A DNA stretch of 64,000 nucleotides, from contig NZ_CP066129.1 in the NCBI RefSeq assembly GCF_019242955.1, positions 1,178,001 to 1,242,000 of the forward strand. Direction: 5' to 3'. The position numbers and the translations under genes are program-made. The DNA comes from Morganella morganii (GTDB lineage: Bacteria; Pseudomonadota; Gammaproteobacteria; Enterobacterales; Enterobacteriaceae). How positions within the stretch are numbered: position 1 is the first letter of the stretch; every line of letters starts with the position of its first letter. Shown one piece after another: positions 1-9,706 of the stretch. The notes below the pieces were generated by a model. It saw only the letters and a program-made list of their open reading frames with translations. It did no database searches and had not been told where the DNA came from.

Positions 1-966
1 TTTGAAGCTCAGACCATACATCGCCAGCATTTTGACCCGCAGCAGGTGCAAATCAGCACGCTGCTTTCTATCAAAACCGGTGCGTGTCCGGAAGATTGTA
101 AATACTGTGCACAGAGTGCGCGATACAAGACCGGGCTGGAAAAAGAGCGTCTGATGGAAGTTCAGCAGGTGGTGGAGACGGCGCGTAAGGCGCGGGCGGC
201 TGGTTCGACCCGGTTCTGTATGGGAGCGGCGTGGAAGAATCCGCATGAGCGCGATATGCCGTATCTGGAAACCATGGTGAAAGAAGTACGGGCGCTGGGT
301 ATGGAAACCTGCATGACACTCGGTATGCTGAACAGTTCACAGGCGGAACGTCTTGCCAAAGCGGGTCTGGATTATTACAACCACAACCTCGATACTTCGC
401 CGGAATTTTACGGCTCGATTGTGACCACCCGGACCTATCAGGACAGGCTCGATACCCTCGATAATGTGCGTGATGCGGGGATCAAAGTGTGTTCCGGCGG
501 AATTTTAGGGCTGGGTGAAGCGGTGCGCGATCGTGCGGCGATGCTGGTACAGCTGGCGAATCTGCCGAAAGCTCCGGAAAGTGTGCCGATCAACATGCTG
601 GCGAAAATCAAAGGCACGCCGTTTGAGGATAATGAGGAAGTCGATCCGTTTGATTTTGTCCGCACCATTGCGGTGGCCCGCATTATGATGCCAACGTCTC
701 ATGTGCGCCTCTCCGCCGGGCGTGAAATGATGAATGAACAGACCCAGGCGCTTTGCTTTATGGCGGGTGCGAACTCCATTTTTTATGGCTGCAAACTGCT
801 CACCACCACTAACCCGGAAGAAAATACCGATATCGCACTGTTTAAAAAACTGGGAATCAAACGTGAAGCGATCCACGTTACCCAAGGGGATAATGAGCAG
901 ACAGATTATTTGCTGGATGCCATCAGCCACAGCGATGACGAAAAATTCTATAACGCAGCCCTGTGA
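1..966 (+). CDS. bioB: biotin synthase BioB (5' end cut by window)
   Basis: BioB is the radical-SAM enzyme that inserts sulfur into dethiobiotin, the last step of biotin synthesis. The frame is open from base 1, so about 25 N-terminal residues lie outside the window; 321 codons remain of a family length near 346. The radical-SAM cluster motif CPEDCKYC is encoded near bases 85-108. The residues known to hold the sacrificial [2Fe-2S] cluster are also visible: FCMGAAW, CMTLG, VCSGG and the RLSAGR arginine. It is first in the bioB-F-C-D run and its stop overlaps the likely bioF start. Identity is essentially certain. Confidence 0.98.
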   Translation, partial: FEAQTIHRQHFDPQQVQISTLLSIKTGACPEDCKYCAQSARYKTGLEKERLMEVQQVVETARKARAAGSTRFCMGAAWKNPHERDMPYLETMVKEVRALGMETCMTLGMLNSSQAERLAKAGLDYYNHNLDTSPEFYGSIVTTRTYQDRLDTLDNVRDAGIKVCSGGILGLGEAVRDRAAMLVQLANLPKAPESVPINMLAKIKGTPFEDNEEVDPFDFVRTIAVARIMMPTSHVRLSAGREMMNEQTQALCFMAGANSIFYGCKLLTTTNPEENTDIALFKKLGIKREAIHVTQGDNEQTDYLLDAISHSDDEKFYNAAL

Positions 967-2147
967 GCCGGACCATGTGGCAGACTTTTCTTTCTGAGCG
1001 CCTGAAACAGGCGCAGGAGCAGGATGCTGTGCGCCGCCGTGACGCCAATGACGGCGCGGACGGACGTACTCTCCTGATTAACGGCAGACGCGCCGTGAAT
1101 TTCTCCGGCAATGATTATCTCGGCCTCAGCCGCCATCCGGCGGTGATCCGCGCCTGGTGTGACGGCACTGAACAATACGGTGTGGGCAGCGGCGGCTCCG
1201 GCCATGTCACCGGTTACACTTCAGCTCACCGGGATCTGGAACAGATGCTGGCAGAGTGGCTCGGGTTTGATCGCGCGATCTTATTTGTTTCCGGTTTCAG
1301 TGCTAATCAGGCGGTGATCACGGCACTGATGCAGCGCGGTGATCATCTTATCTGCGATAAACTCGCTCACGCCTCCATTATGGAAGCGGCGATACATTCA
1401 CCTGCTGAATTCAGCCGTTTTCATCATAACGATACTGCTCATCTGAGCACTCGTCTGAGCCGGACTGAAAACAGCACCGGCAAAACCCTGGTGGTCACCG
1501 AGGGGATCTTCAGTATGGACGGTGATGCCGCGCCGCTGGCGGCGATCCTGCCGCTCACCCGGCAGCATAACGCCCGGCTGATGGCGGATGATGCGCACGG
1601 CATTGGTGTCTGCGGCCGTGAGGGGCGGGGCAGCTGTGATGCGGCGGGAATACACCCGGATATTCAGGTTGTCACCTTCGGCAAAGCGGCCGGAGTCAGC
1701 GGTGCGGCAGTGCTGTGCGATGCACAGACGGCGGATTACCTGACGCAATATGCCCGTCATCTTATCTACAGCACCACATTCCCGGCCGCGCAGGCGTGTG
1801 CCATTCAGGCTGCGGTACAGGCAATCCGCAATGGTGACGGACTGCGTGACAAACTGGCGGAGAATATCCGTCTCTTCCGTCAGCAGGTGGCGCATCTGCC
1901 GCTGCAATTACTGCCGTCCGCCTCGGCGATCCAGCCGCTGATCGCAGGGGATAACCGTACTGCGCTGGCGCTGTCGCACTATTTACAGGAGCGCGGCCTG
2001 TGGGTGAAAGCGATCCGCCCGCCGACCGTGCCGCCGAATACCGCCCGTCTGCGTATCACGCTGACCAGCGCACATCACCGCGACGATATCACACAGCTTA
2101 CGGAGGCGCTGGATGCATTCTGCCGTCACTACCGCCCCGGTGAATAA
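963..2147 (+). CDS. bioF: 8-amino-7-oxononanoate synthase BioF
   Basis: BioF is the PLP-dependent enzyme that condenses pimeloyl-ACP (or -CoA) with L-alanine to give 8-amino-7-oxononanoate. The 394-residue frame carries [10 protein letters not shown] near the N-terminus, the [11 protein letters not shown] substrate loop, DDAHGIGV (PLP-binding Asp and His) and VTFGKA with the Schiff-base lysine. Two starts are possible. GTG at 963 overlaps the bioB stop as GTGA and reads Met-Ser as in E. coli BioF, which suggests translational coupling. ATG at 975 would remove four residues. The 3' end overlaps bioC. Confidence 0.97.
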   Translation: MSRTMWQTFLSERLKQAQEQDAVRRRDANDGADGRTLLINGRRAVNFSGNDYLGLSRHPAVIRAWCDGTEQYGVGSGGSGHVTGYTSAHRDLEQMLAEWLGFDRAILFVSGFSANQAVITALMQRGDHLICDKLAHASIMEAAIHSPAEFSRFHHNDTAHLSTRLSRTENSTGKTLVVTEGIFSMDGDAAPLAAILPLTRQHNARLMADDAHGIGVCGREGRGSCDAAGIHPDIQVVTFGKAAGVSGAAVLCDAQTADYLTQYARHLIYSTTFPAAQACAIQAAVQAIRNGDGLRDKLAENIRLFRQQVAHLPLQLLPSASAIQPLIAGDNRTALALSHYLQERGLWVKAIRPPTVPPNTARLRITLTSAHHRDDITQLTEALDAFCRHYRPGE

Positions 2148-2907
2148 AGCTGCCGTTGCTGCCGCTTTCGGGCGTGCCGCAGGGCAATATGACTCAGTTG
2201 CACATCTTCAGCAGAAAACCGGCCATCATCTGCGTCAGCTGACCACTCAGGCACTCTCCGGACAAATCGTGTCTGAACTGCACGGGCTGGATGCCGGATG
2301 CGGTACCGGGTTCTTCAGTGAACAATGGAAAGCGGAATGCCGCAGTGTGACGGCCTTTGATCTCTCTCCGGCAATGCTGGCGCATGCAGCGGAACAGCAG
2401 CGGGCGACCCGCTATGTGCAGGGGGATATCGAACAACTGCCTTTTGCGGATAGTCAGTTTGATTTTTGTTTCAGCAATCTGGCGGTACAGTGGTGTGATT
2501 CCCTGGCGGCCGCTCTGGCCGGATTGGTGCGGGTGACCCGGCCCGGTGGTGTGGTGGCGTTCTCCACGTTGCTCAGCGGGTCTCTGGATGAACTGAATCA
2601 GGCTTTTTCCCGGGTGGACAGCAACCGTCATGCCAACGGTTTTCTCAGCCGGGAGGCCGTTTCTGCCGCTTGTCAGCCTTACCGGCACGTGTTGTCGGAG
2701 GTCTGTTACCGGCTCTCTTTCGACTCACTGCCCGCGCTGCTGCACTCCCTTAAGGGGATCGGCGCCACCCATGTTCATCAGGGGCGTGCTGCCGGGCTGA
2801 TGACACGCAATAAACTCATTCAGCTGGCAGATCATTACCCCGCCGAAAACGGGCGGTTTCCGCTCAGCTATCTTATTCAGTACGGAGTCATTCATGTTGA
2901 AAAATAA
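2113..2907 (+). CDS. bioC: malonyl-ACP O-methyltransferase BioC
   Basis: BioC methylates the free carboxyl of malonyl-ACP with SAM, so that fatty acid synthesis can build the pimeloyl moiety of biotin. The 264-residue protein has the class I methyltransferase motif LDAGCGTGFFS near residue 55, a FDLSPAML segment and SNLAVQWC, and ends with the conserved SLKGIGATHVH region. The N-terminal [17 protein letters not shown] stretch matches E. coli BioC. The start lies 35 bases inside bioF and the end overlaps bioD by 14 bases, so the whole run is likely one tightly coupled operon. Confidence 0.96.
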   Translation: MHSAVTTAPVNKAAVAAAFGRAAGQYDSVAHLQQKTGHHLRQLTTQALSGQIVSELHGLDAGCGTGFFSEQWKAECRSVTAFDLSPAMLAHAAEQQRATRYVQGDIEQLPFADSQFDFCFSNLAVQWCDSLAAALAGLVRVTRPGGVVAFSTLLSGSLDELNQAFSRVDSNRHANGFLSREAVSAACQPYRHVLSEVCYRLSFDSLPALLHSLKGIGATHVHQGRAAGLMTRNKLIQLADHYPAENGRFPLSYLIQYGVIHVEK

Positions 2908-3577
2908 CTGGTTTTTAACCGGCACCGATACGGATGCCGGTAAAACCGTGGTCAGTTGCGCCCTGTTGCAGACCGCCCGCAACGCCGGTTTCCGTTGTGC
3001 CGGATATAAACCGGTGGCCTCGGGCAGTGAGATGACAGAGGACGGCCTGCGCAACAGCGATGCACTGGCACTGTGGCGGTATACGGTGCCGCCGGTCAGT
3101 TACGCACAGATCAATCCGTATACCTTTGCCGAACCGACCTCGCCGCACATTGTCAGCGAACTGACACAAACCCCGCTGGAATTTGAAGTGATGACTGACG
3201 GGCTGCATGCGCTGAATCAGCAGGCTGACTGGGTGCTGACCGAGGGAGCGGGCGGATGGTTTACCCCGCTGTCGGCCACACAAACCTATGCGGACTGGGC
3301 AGCACACATGGGGATGCCGGTGATCCTGGTCGTTGGTGTGAAGCTCGGCTGTATTAATCACGCGCTGCTGACGGTGATGGCGATACAGCAGGCCGGGTTG
3401 CCGCTGGCGGGCTGGGTGGCTAATGAGGTCACGCCGCCGGGACTGCGGCAGCAGGCGTATCTGGCGACACTCAGTAATCTGATCCCGGCACCGTGCCTGG
3501 GTGTGCTTCCCCATCTGCCGGATCCGCTGAATCAGGACTTATCCGGCTATCTTTCTCTGCCGGTTTCCGCACACTGA
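2894..3577 (+). CDS. bioD: dethiobiotin synthetase BioD
   Basis: BioD is the ATP-dependent ligase that closes the ureido ring to give dethiobiotin. The 227-residue frame has the P-loop GTDTDAGKT at the N-terminus, [18 protein letters not shown] and [13 protein letters not shown], all typical of the family. This is the only full-length copy. Its last 243 coding bases are repeated twice just downstream as non-functional fragments. It is the last gene of the bio operon. Confidence 0.97.
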   Translation: MLKNNWFLTGTDTDAGKTVVSCALLQTARNAGFRCAGYKPVASGSEMTEDGLRNSDALALWRYTVPPVSYAQINPYTFAEPTSPHIVSELTQTPLEFEVMTDGLHALNQQADWVLTEGAGGWFTPLSATQTYADWAAHMGMPVILVVGVKLGCINHALLTVMAIQQAGLPLAGWVANEVTPPGLRQQAYLATLSNLIPAPCLGVLPHLPDPLNQDLSGYLSLPVSAH

Positions 3578-3596
3578 TCCTGCTCCCGGCCGTGGT

Positions 3597-3836
3597 GTGA
3601 AGCCCGGCTGCATTAATCACGCTCTGCTGACGGTGATGGCGATACAGCAGGCCGGGTTGCTGCTGGCGGGCTGGGTGGCTAATGAGGTCACGCCGCCGGG
3701 ACTGCGGCAGCAGGCGTATCTGGCGACACTCAGCAATCTGATCCCGGCACTGTGCCCGGGTGTGCTTCCCCATCTGCCGGATCCGCTGAATCAGGACTTA
3801 TCCGGTTATCTTTCTCTGCCGGTTTCCGCGCACTGA
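3597..3836 (+). pseudogene. bioD C-terminal fragment, copy 2
   Basis: This is an open stretch of 79 codons equal to the last third of BioD ([17 protein letters not shown] onward). It can only be read from a GTG with no ribosome-binding site. It lacks the P-loop and the N-terminal two thirds, so it cannot be a functional synthetase. Relative to copy 1 it has two Pro-to-Leu and two Leu-to-Pro changes. Confidence 0.85.
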
Positions 3837-3852
3837 TCCTGCCCCCGGCCGT

Positions 3853-4020
3853 GGTGTGAAGCCCGATGAGGTCACGCCGCCGGGACTGCGGCAGCAGGCG
3901 TATCTGGCGACACTCAGTAATCTGATCCCGGCACCGTGTATGGGTGTACTTCCCCATCTGCCGGATCCGCTGAATCAGGACTTATCCGGTTATCTTTCTC
4001 TGCCGGTTTCCGCACACTGA
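3853..4020 (+). pseudogene. bioD C-terminal fragment, copy 3, internally deleted
   Basis: This is a shorter third copy of the bioD tail in which 75 bases (25 codons) between GTGAAGCCCG and ATGAGGTC have been lost. It still ends in the same codons and TGA as bioD. No start or ribosome-binding site is visible. Confidence 0.85.
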
Positions 4021-4025
4021 TCCTG

Positions 4026-4080
4026 CTCCCGGCAGGATCGTGCCGGGATCACGGCAAATCTTCCGGCCGGGTGTTTTTTA
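4026..4080 (+). terminator. probable bio operon terminator
   Basis: The stem TCCCGGCA / TGCCGGGA is perfect over 8 bp. It is followed by a second GC-rich stretch and a T-run (GTGTTTTTTAT). It lies just after the third bioD tail. The upstream copies break inside the sequence of this hairpin, so only the last copy keeps an intact one. Confidence 0.55.
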
Positions 4081-4183
4081 TCAGGAAAAAATCCTGAATT
4101 ATTTTTTCTCTTTGTGCTGAAAGTGACAATTTTATGGCTGCACAATGTCACGCAACCATGCACCGGCAAACGACTTTATTAAG

Positions 4184-4206
4184 TTATCCACTATTCCTGT
4201 GGATAA
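4184..4206. promoter_or_regulatory. pair of inverted DnaA boxes upstream of uvrB
   Basis: TTATCCACT at 4184-4192 faces TGTGGATAA at 4198-4206. The second is a perfect DnaA box on the minus strand and the first differs at one base. The arms GTTATCCAC / GTGGATAAC form a 9-bp inverted repeat. In E. coli a DnaA-binding site has been described in the upstream uvrB promoter region, so this may be a conserved element. Confidence 0.55.
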
Positions 4207-4494
4207 CCTTGTGTATTAACTTTAGAAAACTCACGCCATCCTTGCAGATACGGGGCTTTCACTGACATTGTTGTAAAATCGGGCTTTTATTATTTATCTA
4301 TAAATAACAAGTAGATAAATAAAATCAAGAGTCCTCCGGCGTGAAAAATAGCAATTGGTCAGAGGCGCATCAGATTTCAGCATAATTTAAAATTGCAAGT
4401 GCTTTTTTTTGGGGATAACTGTGGAAAGGCAATAAAATTTTCCCCGGTTTTGCAAGCAAAAAATCACAAAATAACGGATTTTTTCTGCCGGGGG

Positions 4495-4522
4495 TTGAAG
4501 CTGGTTTTTTATCCAGTATCAT
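4495..4522 (+). promoter_or_regulatory. uvrB promoter with embedded LexA (SOS) box
   Basis: The LexA box CTGGTTTTTTATCCAG lies at 4501-4516 and fits CTG-N10-CAG; it is nearly the same as the E. coli uvrB box. It fills the spacer between a possible -35 TTGAAG (4495-4500) and -10 TATCAT (4517-4522), so bound LexA would block RNA polymerase. A strong ribosome-binding site (AGGGGGG) precedes the ATG at 4550. Confidence 0.85.
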
Positions 4523-4549
4523 AGTGACCCTATTCGCGCAGGGGGGCCC

Positions 4550-6562
4550 ATGAGCAAACTATTTAAACTGCATTCTGACTTTAAACCGGCCGGTGACCAG
4601 CCGCAGGCTATTGCAAAACTGGTTGAGGGCCTGGAAGACGGGCTGGCGCATCAGACGCTGCTGGGGGTAACCGGCTCGGGGAAAACGTTCACCATTGCCA
4701 ATGTTATCGCCACGCTGAACCGTCCGACCATGATTATGGCGCCTAACAAAACCCTTGCCGCGCAGCTCTACAGTGAGATTAAAGATTTCTTTCCCGAAAA
4801 CGCGGTGGAATATTTTGTCTCCTACTATGACTATTACCAGCCGGAAGCCTATGTACCGAGCTCAGACACCTTTATCGAAAAGGATGCCTCGGTTAACGAA
4901 CATATTGAGCAGATGCGCCTCTCCGCCACCAAAGCCCTGCTGGAACGGCGGGATGTGGTAGTGGTGGCATCGGTTTCCGCTATCTACGGTCTGGGTGATC
5001 CGGACAGTTACCTGAAAATGATGCTGCATCTGACGGAAGGGATGATCATCGATCAGCGTTCGATCCTGCACCGGCTTTCCGATCTCCAGTACACCCGCAA
5101 CGACCAGGCTTTTCAGCGCGGCACATTCCGTGTGCGCGGTGAAGTGGTGGATATTTTCCCTGCGGAATCGGATGATTACGCGCTGCGCGTCGAACTGTTT
5201 GATGATGAAGTTGAGCGCCTGTCACTGTTTGATCCGCTGACCGGGCACATCCATTATCAGGTGCCGCGTTTTACCGTTTACCCGAAAACCCACTATGTAA
5301 CGCCGCGTGAGCGCATCATTGAGGCGATGGAAGGGATTAAAACCGAGCTGGCGGAGCGGCGCAAATTCCTGATCGACAATAACAAGCTGGTGGAAGAGCA
5401 GCGCCTTGCCCAGCGCACCCAGTTTGATCTGGAAATGATGAATGAACTGGGTTACTGCTCGGGGATCGAAAACTACTCGCGCTATCTCTCCGGACGTAAA
5501 TCCGGCGAATCCCCGCCGACCCTGTTTGATTACCTGCCGGCAGATGGTCTGCTGGTGATCGATGAATCCCACGTCACGATTCCGCAAATCGGCGGGATGT
5601 ACAAAGGCGACCGTTCACGCAAAGAAACCCTGGTGGAATACGGCTTCCGTCTGCCGTCCGCACTGGATAACCGCCCGCTGCGTTTCGAGGAATTTGAATC
5701 CCTCGCCCCGCAGAGTATTTATGTGTCTGCCACGCCGGGTAAATATGAAATGGAGAAATCCGGCTCTGATGTGGTTGAACAGGTTGTGCGGCCGACCGGG
5801 CTGCTCGATCCGGAAGTGGAAGTACGGCCGGTCACCACGCAGGTGGATGATCTGCTGTCTGAAATCCGTATCCGCGCGCAGAAAAATGAGCGTGTGCTGG
5901 TCACCACACTGACCAAACGGATGGCGGAAGATCTTACTGAATATCTGGAAGAACACGGTGAGCGGGTGCGTTATCTGCACTCGGATATCGATACCGTGGA
6001 GCGCGTGGAAATTATCCGTGACCTGCGCCTCGGGGAGTTTGATGTGCTGGTGGGCATCAACTTACTGCGTGAGGGGCTGGATATGCCGGAAGTATCGCTG
6101 GTGGCTATCCTGGATGCGGACAAAGAAGGTTTCCTGCGTTCCGAACGTTCCCTGATCCAGACCATCGGCCGTGCTGCCCGTAACCTGCACGGTAAAGCGA
6201 TTCTCTACGGCGATAAAATTACGGCCTCAATGGCGAAAGCGATTGAGGAAACCGAACGCCGCAGAGAGAAGCAGATGGCGTTTAACGAAGCACACGGTAT
6301 TGTGCCGAAAGGGCTGAACAAAAAGATTGGCGATATCCTGAAAATCGGCCAGCCGTCTGCGGGAGCGAAAAACAAAGGCAAAGGAAAAGCGGCTGCGAAA
6401 AGCAGCGATTACCAGCGTATGTCGCCGAAAGAGCTGGAAGTTAAGATTCAGGAACTGGAAGCGCAGATGTACCGCCACGCACAGGATCTGGAATTTGAAC
6501 AGGCGGCAGCGGTACGGGATGAATTACAGGGATTACGTGAGCAGTTTATTGCCAACTCCTGA
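4550..6562 (+). CDS. uvrB: excinuclease ABC subunit UvrB
   Basis: UvrB is the damage-verifying helicase subunit of nucleotide excision repair; it is loaded by UvrA and recruits UvrC. The 670-residue protein has Walker A GVTGSGKT near residue 40, the damage-clamping beta-hairpin [12 protein letters not shown] near residue 92, a DESH box near residue 338, the helicase motif QTIGRAARN near 540, and a C-terminal UVR domain (QAAAVRDEL) that contacts UvrC. It has its own SOS promoter. Confidence 0.98.
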   Translation: MSKLFKLHSDFKPAGDQPQAIAKLVEGLEDGLAHQTLLGVTGSGKTFTIANVIATLNRPTMIMAPNKTLAAQLYSEIKDFFPENAVEYFVSYYDYYQPEAYVPSSDTFIEKDASVNEHIEQMRLSATKALLERRDVVVVASVSAIYGLGDPDSYLKMMLHLTEGMIIDQRSILHRLSDLQYTRNDQAFQRGTFRVRGEVVDIFPAESDDYALRVELFDDEVERLSLFDPLTGHIHYQVPRFTVYPKTHYVTPRERIIEAMEGIKTELAERRKFLIDNNKLVEEQRLAQRTQFDLEMMNELGYCSGIENYSRYLSGRKSGESPPTLFDYLPADGLLVIDESHVTIPQIGGMYKGDRSRKETLVEYGFRLPSALDNRPLRFEEFESLAPQSIYVSATPGKYEMEKSGSDVVEQVVRPTGLLDPEVEVRPVTTQVDDLLSEIRIRAQKNERVLVTTLTKRMAEDLTEYLEEHGERVRYLHSDIDTVERVEIIRDLRLGEFDVLVGINLLREGLDMPEVSLVAILDADKEGFLRSERSLIQTIGRAARNLHGKAILYGDKITASMAKAIEETERRREKQMAFNEAHGIVPKGLNKKIGDILKIGQPSAGAKNKGKGKAAAKSSDYQRMSPKELEVKIQELEAQMYRHAQDLEFEQAAAVRDELQGLREQFIANS

Positions 6563-6567
6563 CCGTA

Positions 6568-7476
6568 TCAGGGCAGCAGGCCGATTGTTTTATCCAGCGC
6601 ACTCAGCAGCAGGTTGCGATCATGGCGGTACGGGACATCCTGTGCCTCCAGGACCTCTCTGACAATCAGACGGTCGCCGAGATCGCCGGTATTGATATGC
6701 GGTGCGCATACCACTGCATCTATCCGTTTGCGGCCGATGCGTTTTTCCAGCACGGCTATTTTTTCACTCAGGCTGAGTGACGCGGCCGCCGGGCTCAGCT
6801 CTTTGCCGAGATTTTCAATGTAGATCATCGGCGCCTGATTGAAATTAATGGCTTTGGTGAAATCGGGCAGCAGCATCAGCGGCATCAGGCTGGTGAAGAA
6901 ACTGCCGGGACCGATAATGATCAGCTCTGCACGGCAGATAGCGTCCAGCGCTTCTTTGGTGGTTTTCACCGGCGGTGAGAGCTGTAACTCCTGCGGCGGG
7001 CAGGTCAGCTGATCCACATTGACTTCGCCGTACACCTCGTGGCCGTCGCTGTCGATAGCCATCAGATCAACCGGCGTTTCCGACATCGGGATTAACTTCG
7101 CTTTCACTTTCAGCATATTGCGGATCAGATTGATCGCATCCAGCGGACGCACACTCATATGATCCAGCGCCTTGAGCATCAGATTCCCCAGGTTATGGCC
7201 TGCCAGCTCACCATTGCCGCTGAAACGGTATTCAAACATGGTGGAGGCAATCGACGGCTCGGTGATCATCTGATTGAGGCAGTTGCGCATATCCCCCCAG
7301 GCAATGCCGCCCTCCGCCCGGCGGATCCGGCCGGTGGAGCCGCCGTTATCCGTGGTGGTGACCACGCCGGTCAGCCGCGATCCCAGACCGTTCAGGCAGG
7401 ACATCACCCGTCCCAGCCCGTGGCCTCCGCCTAAAGCAACAACATGTTCCAGCGACGTGAGTGTGCGGTTTCCCAT
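6568..7476 (-). CDS. ybhK: YvcK/CofD-family protein YbhK
   Basis: This 302-residue protein has the same length as E. coli YbhK. It carries [13 protein letters not shown] and [14 protein letters not shown] near the N-terminus, typical of the CofD/YvcK fold. YvcK homologues in Gram-positive bacteria bind UDP-sugars and are needed for growth on gluconeogenic carbon; the role in enterobacteria is not settled. It converges on uvrB with only 5 bases between the stops. The uvrB-ybhK-moa order is as in E. coli apart from the inserted acetyltransferase. Confidence 0.93.
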   Translation of the reverse strand: MGNRTLTSLEHVVALGGGHGLGRVMSCLNGLGSRLTGVVTTTDNGGSTGRIRRAEGGIAWGDMRNCLNQMITEPSIASTMFEYRFSGNGELAGHNLGNLMLKALDHMSVRPLDAINLIRNMLKVKAKLIPMSETPVDLMAIDSDGHEVYGEVNVDQLTCPPQELQLSPPVKTTKEALDAICRAELIIIGPGSFFTSLMPLMLLPDFTKAINFNQAPMIYIENLGKELSPAAASLSLSEKIAVLEKRIGRKRIDAVVCAPHINTGDLGDRLIVREVLEAQDVPYRHDRNLLLSALDKTIGLLP

Positions 7477-7732
7477 AGTGTTTATGCATTCCCTGAGTTT
7501 TCATATTTATTTGCGCGCTAATCTATCATAAAAACCAATTTTTCGCGTCACGATACTGAGATTTATCAAACTCTGCTCAATCATAAAGATAAATTATCTT
7601 TTTACTGCGTACTATTACGCGTAATTCGGTGGTGGCAGGCGCAGGAAAGTCATGGTATGAGTGGATGTGATGACTGAAAGCATCATAAATAAACATCAAT
7701 AACTAAAATCAATAAATGACAGGAAGAACATC

Positions 7733-8275
7733 ATGAATGACCTGACGTACACCATTCCGGTGCTGGAAACTGAACGCCTGATCCTGAGCGCTCACCGCAG
7801 AGAGGATCACGCGGCAGTCGCTGACATGTGGTCGGATACCGCGGTAACGCATCATATCATGGCCGGGCAAATCTCCACGCCCCGCGACAGCTGGATGCGG
7901 ATGCTGGCGTATCTCGGATTGTGGCCGCTGCTGGGGTATGGTTACTGGGCGGTCAGGGAAAAAAGTACCGGAGAGTATATCGGCGATATCGGTTTTGCGG
8001 ATTTTTACCGTGAAATGGAAAAAGACATCAGCCGCTATCCGGAAGCGGGCTGGGTATTTGCAGAGCGGGCGCACGGCAAGGGCTATGCCGGTGAAGCATT
8101 GGGAGCCATACTGACCTGGCTGAAAGAGGTGCGCGGCATTAATGAATGCGTGTGTATTATCGCTCCTGAGAATAAACCTTCTGCCCGGCTGGCAGAGCGT
8201 CACGGGTTCCGTCCGCAGGAGACACTGATGATGAATTATAAATCCGTTATTTTCTATCACCTTACACTGGACTGA
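7733..8275 (+). CDS. GNAT-family N-acetyltransferase (RimJ/RimL-like)
   Basis: This 180-residue single-domain acetyltransferase begins with the TERLILSAHRREDH pattern of the RimJ/RimL branch. It has the acetyl-CoA-binding segment AERAHGKGYAGEAL near residue 120 and a late APENKPSARLAERHGF segment. A good ribosome-binding site (AGGAAG) precedes the ATG. It stands alone between ybhK and the moa operon. The substrate cannot be told from sequence. Confidence 0.85.
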   Translation: MNDLTYTIPVLETERLILSAHRREDHAAVADMWSDTAVTHHIMAGQISTPRDSWMRMLAYLGLWPLLGYGYWAVREKSTGEYIGDIGFADFYREMEKDISRYPEAGWVFAERAHGKGYAGEALGAILTWLKEVRGINECVCIIAPENKPSARLAERHGFRPQETLMMNYKSVIFYHLTLD

Positions 8276-8328
8276 CCGGGCCGGATATACGGGTGTCAGA
8301 TCAAGAAAGTGGTAAATAATTTTCCCGG

Positions 8329-8360
8329 CAAACCGCCGTATTTCCGGCGGTTTGTTGGTT
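8329..8360 (+). terminator. terminator after the acetyltransferase gene
   Basis: A perfect 10-bp stem CAAACCGCCG (8329-8338) / CGGCGGTTTG (8345-8354) with a 6-base loop is followed by a T-rich but interrupted tail. It lies 53 bases after the acetyltransferase stop and upstream of the ModE site. Confidence 0.65.
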
Positions 8361-8465
8361 GTTATTTGTTCGGAAACCTATAATTTATTTGCTAATTAAT
8401 TGAAAAATGGTGTGAAATTTTCGTTATCCCGCGTGTAAGTCTTTTTCTCCGGAGTCCCGGTAACT

Positions 8466-8489
8466 CGTTGTATAATAAGATATATAACG
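8466..8489. promoter_or_regulatory. ModE (molybdate regulator) site upstream of moaA
   Basis: CGTTGTATA (8466-8474), a 6-base spacer, then TATATAACG (8481-8489) form an inverted repeat with one mismatch. This matches the known ModE operator pattern. In E. coli, ModE with molybdate activates moaA. Confidence 0.7.
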
Positions 8490-8569
8490 TATTTGTCATG
8501 GTAATTCCCGCAGGGCGACGCTAGAATCAATTCACTTAGCGTGGTTATTAACAGTATTAATGACAACGA

Positions 8570-8695
8570 TTAACTCCTAGCCTTCACACCTACGTTTCAG
8601 TCAGAACCGGAAATAGGGTGAGCTGGCCGTGGCACTCCAGAGTGTCACCAGGGTGCAGGATAGAAATGTCCGCATCTCCCGTATTTGGAAAGGTG
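8570..8695 (+). ncRNA. molybdenum cofactor (Moco) riboswitch
   Basis: The moaA leader keeps the blocks I recall from the E. coli Moco RNA in the same order: CTAGCC (8577), CTGGCCGTG, CACCAGGG, a purine-rich AGGATAGAAATG, CTCCCGTAT and TGGAAAGGTGT just before the ATG. In this RNA family, cofactor binding is thought to restrict translation of moaA. The ribosome-binding site GGAAAGG (8688-8694) lies at its 3' edge. The region is open in the moaA frame from a GTG at 8629, which should not be taken as the protein start. Confidence 0.88.
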
Positions 8696-8697
8696 TT

Positions 8698-9681
8698 ATG
8701 ACTGAACAACTGACAGATCCCTTTGCGCGCAAGTTTTATTATCTGCGCCTCTCCGTGACAGACGTTTGCAATTTCCGTTGCAACTATTGTCTGCCTGATG
8801 GTTATAAACCAAACGGACACAAATCCTTTCTTTCGCTCGGTGAAATCCGCCGGGTGACCCGCGCGTTTGCTCAGCTGGGCACGGAAAAAATCCGTCTGAC
8901 CGGCGGAGAGCCGACGATGCGCCGCGATTTTACCGATATTGTTGCCGCTATCCGCGAAAATGAGAATATCCGCACCATCGCCGTGACCACCAACGGTTAC
9001 CGCATGGCACGGGATATCCGCGACTGGCGTGACGCCGGGCTGAGCGCCGTGAATGTCAGTGTTGACAGTCTCGACCCGCGCCAGTTTCACGCTATCACCG
9101 GGCAGGATAAATTCATGCAGGTGATGAACGGTATCGATGCCGCGTTTGAGGCCGGTTTTGAGAAGGTCAAAGTGAATGTGGTGCTGATGAAGAATGTCAA
9201 TGACATCCATCTGCCCGCGTTTCTGAACTGGATCAAAGACCGCCCGATTCAGCTGCGTTTTATTGAACTGATGGAAACCGGCGACGGCAGTGATGTGTTC
9301 CGCCGTTTTCATATCTCCGGCAATGTTATCCGTGCCCGTCTGTTACAGGCAGGCTGGCAGCAGGTGGCGCGTGCCCGCAGTGACGGCCCGGCGCAGGTGT
9401 TCAGTCATCCGGATTATCAGGGCGAAATCGGCCTGATCATGCCGTATGAAAAAGACTTCTGTCAGAGCTGTAACCGCCTGCGGGTGTCTGCGGTCGGTAA
9501 CCTGCATCTGTGCCTGTTCGGTGAGCAGGGGATCACGCTGCGTGACCTGCTGGCAGAAGACGGACACGACGCCGAACTGAAAGCACGGCTTCAGCGGGCA
9601 TTGCAGCACAAACGCGAAACCCATTTCCTCCATCAGGGGGACAGCGGTATTACCCCGAATTTATCCGTTATCGGCGGCTGA
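8698..9681 (+). CDS. moaA: GTP 3',8-cyclase MoaA
   Basis: MoaA is a radical-SAM enzyme with two [4Fe-4S] clusters that begins molybdopterin synthesis by rearranging GTP. The N-terminal cluster motif CNFRCNYC and the C-terminal [18 protein letters not shown] are present, and the protein ends in the catalytic Gly-Gly tail. The start chosen is the ATG at 8698 ([19 protein letters not shown]), giving 327 residues, because it aligns with E. coli MoaA and follows a GGAAAGG site; upstream in-frame codons belong to the riboswitch. Confidence 0.97.
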   Translation: MTEQLTDPFARKFYYLRLSVTDVCNFRCNYCLPDGYKPNGHKSFLSLGEIRRVTRAFAQLGTEKIRLTGGEPTMRRDFTDIVAAIRENENIRTIAVTTNGYRMARDIRDWRDAGLSAVNVSVDSLDPRQFHAITGQDKFMQVMNGIDAAFEAGFEKVKVNVVLMKNVNDIHLPAFLNWIKDRPIQLRFIELMETGDGSDVFRRFHISGNVIRARLLQAGWQQVARARSDGPAQVFSHPDYQGEIGLIMPYEKDFCQSCNRLRVSAVGNLHLCLFGEQGITLRDLLAEDGHDAELKARLQRALQHKRETHFLHQGDSGITPNLSVIGG

Positions 9682-9706
9682 TCCGCCGGTCATATCAGGA
9701 GTTTAC

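Larger units (their letters stand above)
3335..4036 (+). repeat. tandem triplication of the bioD 3' end, 259-bp period
   Basis: Three head-to-tail copies are seen. Copy 1 is 3335-3593 and includes the bioD tail. Copy 2 is 3594-3852. Copy 3 begins at 3853 and lacks 75 bases, with its junction near 3865. Each copy keeps the bioD stop (ends at 3577, 3836 and 4020) and about 15 bases of trailer. Copies 1 and 2 differ at about nine positions, nearly all transitions and about half of them changing an amino acid, so the event is fairly recent and the extra copies are drifting. Confidence 0.95.
4021..4549. other. long uvrB upstream region without a gene
   Basis: The 529 bases between the bioD repeats and uvrB contain no convincing reading frame. 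They hold the bio terminator, the inverted DnaA boxes, an AT-rich perfect 11-bp inverted repeat (TTATTTATCTA at 4290-4300, mate at 4312-4322), a GGGGATAACTGTGG segment near 4411, and the uvrB promoter with its LexA box. Confidence 0.7.

Noticed and set aside
2915-3957. Minus-strand frames across bioD and its repeats
   Set aside because: They are reverse shadows; their similar endings only reflect the tandem repeat.
8629-8697. Upstream GTG start for MoaA
   Set aside because: The codons lie within the Moco riboswitch and do not align with MoaA; ATG 8698 has the proper site and N-terminus.
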